64,000 nucleotides of DNA from Arctopsyche grandis (lineage: Eukaryota; Arthropoda; Insecta; Trichoptera; Hydropsychidae): positions 34,827,691 through 34,891,690 of the forward strand of contig NC_135357.1 of the NCBI RefSeq assembly GCF_051622035.1. The letters are read 5' to 3'. The notes below the pieces were generated by a model. That model saw only the letters and a program-made list of their open reading frames with translations, was not told the origin of the DNA and did no database searches. The position numbers and the translations under genes were made by a program. Positions 55,320-64,000 of the stretch are shown here, piece after piece; the first letter of the stretch is position 1; every line of letters starts with the position of its first letter.

Positions 55320-55450
55320 ATATGCTATATATTCTGATTGTATATGTATGTATTACGATTGTATATGTATATGTATGTATATGTATGTATGTATATGTAC
55401 GAATATTGTATATGTATGTATATGTATGTATTACTGTATTTCGAATTTCT
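55320..55450. repeat. TATGTA microsatellite
   Basis: Irregular TATATGTATGTATATGTACG-type repeats over ~130 bp. Frames on both strands (VCITIVYVYVCICM-like) are artefacts. Confidence 0.85.
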
Positions 55451-55557
55451 GATTGTTTATGTATTCTGTATTTCGTTAACGTACACCCGTCGCATTGGAG
55501 CAAATCTGTAATGGCGAGTGTATATTGATTTGTAACAATAAAATAAAATAAAATGAG

Positions 55558-56349
55558 TAGAGTACGGACCCAAAGCGCGCCGCTCATTGTTCAATTGTTG
55601 TAAATGCATTGTTAAAGGTTCGCCGAACGTTTTTTTTTTTTTGGACTCTAGCTTTGTAAATAGAGCTAAACCGCCCCGATTCCTGGAAAGAGCACGGTGT
55701 CTATCCGCAGTCTAGTTATGAGTAGAGCACGGACCCAAAGCGCGCCGCTCATTGTTCAATTGTTGTAAATGCATTGTTAAAGGTTCGCCGAACGTTTCTT
55801 TTTTTTTGGACTCTAGCTTTGTAAATAGAGCTAAACCGCCCCGATTCCTGGAAAAAGCACGGTGTCTATCCGCAGTCTAGTTATGAGTAGAGTACGGACC
55901 CAAAGCGCGCCGCTCATTGTTCAATTGTTGTAAATGCATTGTTAATGGTTCGCCGAACGTTTTTTTTTTTTTGGACTCTAGCTTTGTAAATAGAGCTAAA
56001 CCGCCCCGATTCCTGGAAAAAGCACGGTGTCTATCCGCAGTCTAGTTATGAGTAGAGTACGGACCCAAAGCGCGCCGCTCAATGTTCAATTGTTGTAAAT
56101 GCATTGTTAAAGGTTCGCCGAACGTTTTTTTTTTTTTGACTCTAGCTTTGTAAATAGAGCTAAACCGCCCCGATTCTTGGAAAGAGCACGGTGTCTATCC
56201 GCAGTCTAGTTATGAGTAGAGTACGGACCCAAAGCGCGCCGCTCATTGTTCAATTGTCGTAAATGCTTTGTAAAAAAGGTTCGGCAAACGTTTAACAATG
56301 CATTTACAACAATTGAACAATGAACGGTGCGCTCTGGGTCCGGGCTTTA
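55558..56349. mobile_element. Tandem array: four 165 bp repeats plus one fold-back copy of a hAT-type MITE
   Basis: Units at 55558-55714, 55723-55879, 55888-56044 and 56053-56208 are nearly identical (TAGAGTACGGACCCAAAGCG ... GTCTATCCGCAGTCTA) and are separated by GTTATGAG. The period is 165, 165, 165 and 164 bp. The fifth unit (56217-56349) begins the same way but then switches to the symmetrical arm (GAACGGTGCGCTCTGGGTCC). Unit core GGTTCGCCGAACG plus TGGACTCTAGCTTTGTAAA. The same unit type, as a single copy, is at 24147-24300. Confidence 0.88.
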
Positions 56350-56449
56350 TTACCAAAAAACTATCGTGCGAGCCATTTTTGAGAGGGGCATTCGTTTTAT
56401 TTGCCGGGCCATATATGTATATACATAGAATAACATTCTATATCTATGT

Positions 56450-56890
56450 ATGTGCCGGGCTGATAAATGGTACCCGATTTCAATACCCAGCGGCGTGGGC
56501 GGTTCTACGGCCTCTCGAATGTGAGCGTATGAGAATTAGCCATCGCGACGGCGTCCACGGGGGTGAGTGGGGGAGAGGTGGGGTACGGAGCGTGCGCGCG
56601 CCCCCGGGGTGTGCGCGCGCCCCCCGTCCGCGAGTCGGCCGCACCGGCAGCGGCAGGCGGCCGCGCCACGCGCGTGCCCCCCCCTCGCACCCCGACACCC
56701 CACCACCCCGCCACCACCACCCCCTCCACCCACACCGTCAGTCACCGCTCCGTAACAGGTACGTCACCACGCCGACACCACTGCACCACTCCTTGCGCGC
56801 TCTCGTTACTCGCGCTCGCCTACTCACAATACCCTTGTACAACAATATCGCAACGATTTCGATTCCATCTTATGCATTCATTGCACACAC
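56450..56890 (+). promoter_or_regulatory. Strongly GC-rich island with splice donor, promoter / 5' UTR exon candidate
   Basis: The most GC- and CpG-rich block in the window. At 56754-56763 it contains AACAG|GTACGT, a near-perfect donor on the plus strand, so 56450-56758 could be an untranslated first exon. The long plus-strand frame through it (56298-56972) begins inside a MITE and is Pro/His/Arg-rich; I do not accept it as a protein. Confidence 0.4.
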
Positions 56891-57039
56891 CCAGGCGTAT
56901 GTGAGAAACGTGAGTCGAATTTATACTGTTTTTTTTTTTTTTTTTTTATTTATTTATTACTTGTCATTTTGATGTCGCCCGCCACTGCTGTTGTCACGTC
57001 CGGAATTGAGACCCAATTTTTGTGCGATCCGCTTTTGAA

Positions 57040-57052
57040 TTTGGCGCCAAAA
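57040..57052. promoter_or_regulatory. Perfect E2F-type palindrome (site 1)
   Basis: TTTGGCGCCAAAA, matching the E2F/DP consensus TTTSGCGC on both strands. A second identical 13-mer is at 58828-58840. Confidence 0.35.
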
Positions 57053-57200
57053 CTTTATCACACATGTATCTGTGCAAGGCATGCGAAGAAATTTTGGAAA
57101 TAATAATTGAAAAAAAATTAAAATTTTTAATAAATGGAATATTCTAAAGTTAAATAGTTTCATACTATAAATATATACTACATATGTATGTATATATTTC

Positions 57201-57655
57201 AATTTTCAATATTGTTTCCATTGTTTTGAATGACAAGATATGTGTTTTAAAAGTGCAATTGTATATATACATATGTATGTACATATGTAGTTATAGGCAT
57301 TTATGTAAAATACCTAGCACGGTTTTGATTATTGTGAGGAAAAATTGTAATATTCGTGTAAAAAAAATCATATTTTTTGCGTAAATCTATTATAATAAAA
57401 ATATTAGTATTTTTACGTAGCTTTTAATATGTTCAAATGAAATAAAATAAATAAATTAACGTATTAAATTTTCAATATTGTTTCCATTATTTTGGATGAC
57501 AAGATCTTTGTTTTAAAAGTGCAATTGTATGTGTATATAAGTATATATGTATGTATACTATTCATATGTATGTATGTATAGTTATAGGCATTTAAACTAT
57601 CTAGCATGATTTAAAATAAATCTTGATTATTGTGAGAAAAAAATTGTAATGCGGG

Positions 57656-57747
<92 letters not shown>

Positions 57748-57860
57748 CACTCTACTACATATATGTAGATACATAATTTTTAATATGTACAAATAAAATA
57801 AAATAAATTAGTGTGTATTAAATTTTCAATATTGTTTCCATTGTTTTAAATGACATGGTG
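57201..57860. repeat. Three-unit tandem repeat with embedded (TA)n
   Basis: AATTTTCAATATTGTTTCCA begins at 57201, 57467 and 57821. Each is followed by ATGACA(A/T)G and, in the first two, TTTTAAAAGTGCAATTGTAT, TACATATGTATG microsatellite, and a TTGATTATTGTGAG block. Unit lengths are 266 and 354 bp; the second is lengthened by ~70 bp of TA repeat at 57676-57745. The third is only the first ~40 bp. Non-coding. Confidence 0.8.
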
Positions 57861-57869
57861 TGGATCGTA

Positions 57870-60370
57870 TTGTTTAAGAATGTAGTAGAATTATTGCAAT
57901 TTAACTTATAACTGTTTATGAGAACAAACAATGAACCTATTTTTAGAAAAATAATATATATTTTTATAGGGCTTTTCTTAGTTTTTCAATAGCAGTTTTG
58001 CAAAACGGAACTGATCCACATTTTGACATGTCTGTTTTTTATACATTTTTAAAGATAAACCTTTCTAAATTGATAATACGTAATAGCAACAATATTATTA
58101 TAAAATTATTTAAATTTATCTTTACTTTGAATGTATATATATAGAAAAAAATTTAATTTGGGATTATTAAAATACCCCTCTTGTGGGTTAGATTTCATTG
58201 TAAACCTACGCCTAAATATCGATGTTTATAACCGACTTAATTTATCTATTTGACACACATTTCAAAATATATTTTCGATACTGAATATAACAATGCACTA
58301 CAAACAATCAAATGACCCAATTAAAAATTTATTATTTATTTGACAACGGAAAGGTGCTTTGAATGAGTTCATTTTTATTATCACTTGTGAAATTTGTGTA
58401 TATAATTGTTCTGAATTTTGAATTAAATCAATTTATTGAAGATTAATTAAACAGTTTTTCGTTTCATTTGGGTCGATCGTATTCGTCTCAGTCGTGGTCG
58501 AGTCGAAATTAAAGCAGTTCCGTATTATTTTTATTTTATTTTCGCCATTATACACATTACGCGAATTCGAATAGATATATAGAGACAGGACCGCGATATC
58601 TTCTCGCGTTCGCGCGCGTATATTTCTGTTTAAGACATTTGAATCTATTCTCGTATTTAAATGTATCCGGCAGTCTGTGAGATAAATAATGGAAATATTA
58701 TGACTGCAGGGGAAAGCGACAACAAGTCTTTTTGCTTTCGCATTACATATTATATGTACATATGTATATACAAAAGAAAGACGCACAATTTGAAAATACT
58801 AACGCGCTGCGATAGGACTTTTCGGAATTTGGCGCCAAAATTCCTATCGTTTTTTTTTTGTTTTTACAACGATTGCATTTCGTCGTTTTATTGCTCGTTC
58901 GCGTGAATTTATTGCGTTTATTATTAGCTCGTATACGTACTACAATGGCATGTGTGCTTTCCTGTTAGTAAAACTTGTATCGAATCGATACCGAATGACA
59001 ATGGAGTCTATGTACATACATATGTACGTAATACTTTACGTATAATATATTTTAATCTAAAAATAGTGTAAAATTTTCCACAGATCCGTTACTACAGGAA
59101 TTGATGGGAAATATGATACGGGATAACGGTTATATTTTACAATGCAAATTTTCGTTAACGAAGTGTCTATAAATAGGGCTTTCAGAAATTAGTTTCATAC
59201 TCTAATATAATTTATGTACACAAAAGTACCTACTTATGTACGTACTGAAAGTTCAAAGCGGGTGTAAAAATAGACGACGAGTCCCATAGATTGATTGATT
59301 GATTTCCCAGAGGCGTGTGTGTGTGTGTGCTATTAACGAGGCTTTCCGAAAGTGACATTTTATATCGAAAAATTACATTTTATATGTGAAAACGCTATTA
59401 TCGCTACCTACGCTTGTAATCCCGAAAAGGGCAATGTCAATTCGAATTACACGTCTTTTTATAAATGTATGTATGTGCTTACGTGTATCAAAGCTGATAA
59501 AGTTCAAAAGTAAATGTCGATTACATTATTTATTAATGGAATTGAAAGTGTATTTTTACAATATACCTACGAGTCGAAAGAAACATGATATTTTAGGATT
59601 CTTTTTATAGACTCGTAATATGATGGAATCTTTTGTAATTCGTGTTCCTGTCTAAAAAAAAAAGCTTTTTTTCACTAGCTTTTTATTAGTTTTATTTGGT
59701 TAGTTAAGTGAAATATCCAATCATTTCTTTTGATATTTTACTGACATACGGGAGCTAGCTCTCATTAAAGCAAGTAAATATCTCCGACATGGAGCTATAG
59801 GAATCTAATCATTAACGAAATCGTCAAAAATTACATCGGAATCGTCTGTCAGATCGACGTGATGACAAGTTAAACAGTTACTTTTTTCACACAATCTCAT
59901 ATACATTTTGCATTATGTACTAAGATTCCGACACTGGAAAAGTATGAGAATAATATAACGAAAGAATAATATGTATGTGTGTGTTCAAGGAAAATTCCCC
60001 GAATCTTTTCTCTGGAGCATTGAATGGAAAAATTGAACTGAATCTGTTATACGTATAGTATTGCATACATAAACTATATCAAAGATATGCTAAAAATTGT
60101 TTGAATTATTCTAGTTATTATAAGGTAGTACATAACGTAGCCGCACGTTCCGAACTTCTCTGAATACCGAAGCAACATAAATAAACGGTACACGTGAGCT
60201 TTTTGATGTAAAAATATTCCATAAATTTTATGAAATATGTAGATTGAAAAAAGACACAAAAAGCGATAGTAAAGTTAATAAAACGACCATATTAACGATT
60301 ATGCTCACAAGCTCTGACTATTTTTTTTACAAATTTCTCATTTTTTCCAATTTAGGATACTTTATATGAT
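57870..60370. other. Gene-free region
   Basis: AT-rich with a more complex stretch at about 58450-58960. A 117-codon minus-strand frame (58433-58786) shows no domain. Microsatellites (GTGTGTGTGTGT near 59320). No element classified. Confidence 0.4.
58820..58851. promoter_or_regulatory. E2F-type palindrome inside a hairpin (site 2)
   Basis: TTTGGCGCCAAAA at 58828-58840 lies between CGATAGGA (from 58810) and TCCTATCG, so the whole ~40 bp can fold back. Confidence 0.35.
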
Positions 60371-60429
60371 TTATTTTTGTTTCAATTCAGGACTTCCAAA
60401 TTTTATATATATACATACATACATACTGA

Positions 60430-61315
60430 TGTAAACGGATTTGTCTTGAGATATGCTAGGTTATTCGCCAACCCTTTGTCTTCTCGCTTGCTTTTCAACT
60501 CGCTTATGAGAGGCAAGCTCGAGTATAATGCGATTGTGTGGAATCCGCATGAAGCAGATTACTCTCTAATGATTGGAATAGTGCAAAAAGGCATTTCTTC
60601 GTTTCCTATATGGGAAATAGTATGGCTTTTACCCATATATCTACCCTACTCCTTTCCTTTTGGCCGTGCTCGGGTATAATTCCCTTGAACTTCTCGTTAA
60701 TTCGTTTTGTTCTCCAGCTTCTATGTACGTGGTAATACGTCATGCCTTTCGTTGCTGAAACTGTTGGGACTTTATGTCCCTAATAATTATGTGCGTGGCA
60801 GACATCATTATTTGATGGTTGTACCTCCCACTCGCACAGTTCTTTATTCGAATGGCTCCTATTCCAAGAGCTATCCGACTTCTCAATGAAATCGTTGCTG
60901 CTAAGCTTGAATGTGATATTTTCCACCTCAGTGAGCGTAGGTTATGGGAGATTATTTTAACCTATTTGTCTGGTAGTCTGCGCTCATCATTATTTTCATA
61001 ATTTAATGTGATGTATGAGTGGAATTTTGATCTTCTCTCTTCCATTTGGGCCTCACAGGGATGTTTTGTATTTACGGCTAGTTCTTATATATGTATTGGT
61101 ACTGGCTATAGTTACAAGTCATTCCCTGGTTTATATTTTTTCATTTTATATTTTTACTTTATCTACTATTATTATATATACATGTAGTTTTTGTCTGTGT
61201 ATATGGGTATATATTTGTATTTTTCTCATCTATCTGTATCTTTTCGACTATTGTGGCGCATTAGAGACTCCTGTAATTCCACAATGGTCGAAAATTTAAC
61301 TTAAAATAAAATAAA
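60430..61315 (+). pseudogene. Non-LTR retrotransposon, 3' third
   Basis: Broken plus-strand frames read LRYARLFANPLSSRLLFNSL, MRGKLEYNAIVWNPHEADYS, and later LSERRLWEIILTYLSGSLRS. The first two fit the LINE RT tail (LY.slV.s.LEY.s.VW.P). A 3' UTR follows, ending in (AAAAT)n at ~61315. The same 3' end is at 21665-22106. Decayed and 5'-truncated. Confidence 0.72.
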
Positions 61316-61319
61316 ATAT

Positions 61320-62980
61320 GTACCATATACAATATTTCATGATACTCTTAACTTTAATTCGTCCGAAAAACGCCTTCAACTTAACGTCATTCTTATACAA
61401 TGCGAAATGAAAATTGTATTATTATGGTATCGATAGGCTGTTGTTTGTATGTAAAACTACTATTACAAACAGGTATATGCTTCATAATATTTGGATATTT
61501 GCCATTCTGGAATCGGCTGCGGAATTACAATTCTGGCCGAAATTAATTTATAGGTAATTTAAACGCGGCCTAAATGCGTTTCGGTTATTCGAGGATGGGC
61601 TTTTACACAGTAAGTCAACGGAGGAATCCTTTCAGAAGATGGTTTATTTACTCGCACATCTCCCGGTTTTGTAAATACCGAGAGACGAGCAAACAAAACC
61701 GGCCAAAATGGAGGAAACGTTTGTTCCGATGAAATCTCCACCGAACGGAGAGAGAGAGAGAGAGACCACTCTAAAAGCGAAACCCGAAATCCCATCCATT
61801 TGGATATTTTTTCAACCAAGAAATGGTACCCACTCACTGCTATACTCCCAGTGTGATTATTTTCCTTTGTCATTATCTATCTATATCTGAAATCCAGAGG
61901 TGAGCTTGATTAATCGTCGATTATGCGAAAAAAACCGATATTCTCGAAGACCCGGTTCCGGTAATCAAGACGAAGCGATTAATGGGAGAGATTCGCCAAG
62001 TCGGTGGTACTGTCTCTCCAGAGTCGGAAAGATTGAGTGTCGTTAAATGGATGCTGAACTTTGCACTCTGGGATACAATTTGCGATAGATTACGGCGATT
62101 TTTCTCGTATGCCTCCCTTAAAGTGTTTCTAAATTGCTGATACAGTCGGATGAGGTCGTTTGGTTTCGGAGATTTGACCTAGGAGGTGTCCTTCAAAATA
62201 TTCTTGCGTGTTTTTGAGATCAAAGTGAAAGTGTGCAAAGATCTTACAAAAGAAACAAATAAATGAAAATGTAAAGTAAATATTCATAGCTAAATGAAGC
62301 CGAACTAGTATGTATATAGTACAAACACATGTATATGTAGTATTAAATATGTTACGTAGTTAGATAGATTTTGAAGATAATGTCATTGAAGTGAGCTCTA
62401 TGTACGTACATACATATGTATGAACATGTTGTCGAACACTGTCCATCACTTTCCTTGGCAAGATCTCTGAAATTCGTTGAAGTATCTCAAAACTTCTGGA
62501 TAGTTTGAGGTCGATGGGTGTGTGTTTATGTACTTTCACCTTCAAATAGCTCTCTACAGGAAGATTTATCGCACGCTGATAAATCAGGCAAGTCTGAAGG
62601 TCTATATCTTCACAAAGACAAATGTCATGTTACAGAAAAAAAATTGTGCAATTGTCCGAGAAACGTATAATTGATCTTATTTTAATGTTACAATCCTATG
62701 CATGAAAGGATGACTAATGCACACAAATAGACTGTGTTTGTATGACTAAATTGACTATAAATTGTAAAAGTTCGATCCCACCCCTGTATTAGCATTATTT
62801 TTATTATTTATTTCAATCGAACATGTACACTCCCCTTACAGATCATTTCAAAGTGACGAGTGTACTAATACAGATACAATACAATGATACAATTAATACA
62901 AGCATTTAATACAATGCGAATTCATAAAACATCATCCACAGTGACATCTATGGAGAATGTTTTGTAGCATTTTATTTTAG
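61320..62980. other. Unassigned region
   Basis: 61560-62200 is of higher complexity than its surroundings, with AAAACCGGCCAAAATGG and an (AGAG)n run near 61750. Frames on both strands lack known domains. Possible non-coding regulatory DNA or an unrecognised repeat. Confidence 0.3.
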
Positions 62981-62984
62981 AAAT

Positions 62985-63219
62985 TGGTGAACTTCAAGTC
63001 ACTGAATAACTTCAGATTTTTAAGAGAGATTGGAAAGGAGATGCCAATTTACAGGAACCGTTTCAATGACAATCAGAAAAAATTGGCAAACTCTGACTGG
63101 AAACAATCAACCTGGAGTCACAAACCAAGGTTTGGCCAACAGCTACTAGTGGGAATCGAACCGTAACCACTCCACTCAAAAGAATAATATGCCAACCACT
63201 AGCCTACGCTGCTGGTTTT
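62985..63219 (-). repeat. tRNA-derived SINE (copy 7)
   Basis: The minus strand starts AACCAGCAGCGTAGGCTAGT, with GGTTCGATTCCCA as B box, then TGGCCAAACCTTGGTTTGTG, CAGAGTTTGCCAATTTTTTC and GGTTCCTGTAAATTGGCATC. Confidence 0.8.
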
Positions 63220-63437
63220 TAATGAAGGGCTTAGCCCACTTTTCGAAAATAAAAGTAAAAAAGGATGTCGGCATACAACCGAGCCATTGAAAAGGGGATT
63301 TTATACTCTGGAAAAGTTTCTGATTTAAACCCATTGTGAGAAAGTTCTATTATTTTTCTATATAAATTTGTGTTTACATTCAGGTTTCTTTTTATTGGAT
63401 TTATTAATGTAAATTCTGACGTTGGACGTTATTACCA

Positions 63438-63582
63438 AAGGTCAGCGTTCGATGGATGCTTTTAGTATAAGAATGGTTCAGTATTGTCGATTTATTTTTA
63501 AAAATATGCTATTTTGCTCTCTTTCTTTGAACACTAATTTAGTGGTCTATTGTTATTTGAAAATCATTCACTGAACGCCGAT
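63438..63582. mobile_element. Small TIR element, TCGATGGATG family (copy 2)
   Basis: GGTCAGCGTTCGATGGATGC on the left; ATCATTCACTGAACGCCGAT on the right. Same end sequences as 26985-27105. Confidence 0.6.
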
Positions 63583-63589
63583 CTCTGGT

Positions 63590-64000
63590 ACTGTTTTTTT
63601 TAATTTTTAACATATGTTACGTGCGAAATCTGGTGTTTCCCACGTTTTGTCATGTGTCAGTGTTAGAGAAGGTGAAAGGTAAGCCTAACCGGCCTTGTTT
63701 TTTGCAAACTCGGGCCACATCCCAAAACCAGGCTTTTCAAATTTCAATGACGAACAAATTGGAACGCATCCCTACTTTTTCTTAAAAACTATGGAACGCA
63801 TCCATACTTTTTCTACAACTTTTTATGTGGTATTCCGTGAAACATATCTATCACATAAAAAACCTTAGTATGTGTATAGAGCAAAAATTTAGCAGTTGTG
63901 ATTTAATTTTAACCGAAAAAAATATACGTATTAATTAATTCAAACTTGAGGAAAGACTGTTCTTTTTTTTAATAAAAGCTTTCAATTTATTATGAATATA
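63590..64000. other. AT-rich sequence to the window edge
   Basis: Contains two near-identical GGAACGCATCC(C/A)TACTTTTTCT blocks (about 63762 and 63793), a local duplication. No gene. Confidence 0.4.

Noticed and set aside
55558..56216. CRISPR-like array because of regular repeats
   Set aside because: Units are 165 bp, near-identical throughout with no unique spacers, and are MITE copies in an animal genome.
56298..56972. 224-codon open frame on the plus strand
   Set aside because: It begins inside a MITE and runs through a GC-rich, Pro/His/Arg-rich block with open frames on both strands and a T-run; no domain. Better read as promoter or 5' UTR.

Overview
This is a 64 kb piece of an AT-rich, repeat-laden animal nuclear genome, almost certainly insect. 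The evidence is a ZAD-type C2H2 zinc-finger gene (ZAD is an arthropod, mostly insect, domain), GT-AG introns, and a dense mix of hAT, Tc1, pogo, MULE-like, piggyBac-like, Helitron, RTE, CR1/jockey-like and LTR elements, with many TACATA/TATGTA microsatellites. The order cannot be fixed from sequence alone. No rRNA, genuine tRNA or CRISPR was seen.

Host genes are few. (1) The first coding exon of a NOL4-family nuclear protein lies on the minus strand (7991-8536), ending in a clean splice donor; its other exons were not found here. (2) A complete two-exon ZAD/C2H2 zinc-finger gene lies on the minus strand (42996 down to 39861). Its exon 1 is a 40-codon exon inside a GC-rich promoter-like island, and the 1.2 kb intron holds an RTE fragment. 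(3) A possible short first coding exon lies on the plus strand at 49551-49568 at the end of a CpG-rich 5' leader. The only long intact mobile-element gene is a Tc1-like transposase (34538-35612, minus) with DD34E residues and a 76 bp intron.

The rest is mobile DNA with a readable history. The dominant signal is a family of roughly 23 short fold-back elements of about 100-175 bp with TAGAG-like ends. Where both flanks can be read, they make 8 bp target duplications of the hAT type (nTnnnnAn). They stack head to tail at one locus with a single shared octamer between neighbours (14772-15236, 24006-24705, 54652-54934, 55558-56349). Their arms and cores are mixed in a modular way. A second hAT-type MITE family (CATTGATG ends) has four copies, each with a readable 8 bp duplication. 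Larger hAT elements sit at 15683-16910 and 43489-44114 (both with ZMYM1-like transposase remnants) and at 36022-37870 (host to four later insertions). Other structures include near-palindromic elements with 9 bp duplications (10646-11429, 39380-39781), a TIR element carrying a truncated MADF domain at the left edge (1-1022), a tRNA-derived SINE in about eight copies, solo LTRs, Helitrons with a GGGAAC minisatellite, nested LINEs and several simple or tandem repeats.

Between the repeats, GC-richer islands of 250-500 bp recur every few kb (around 2.1, 6.4, 9.6, 13.6, 15.4, 19.9, 25.2, 27.4, 42.9, 49.3 and 56.5 kb). Two or three look like promoters or first exons; the rest may be regulatory DNA. 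Calls on these are inference from composition and motifs only.
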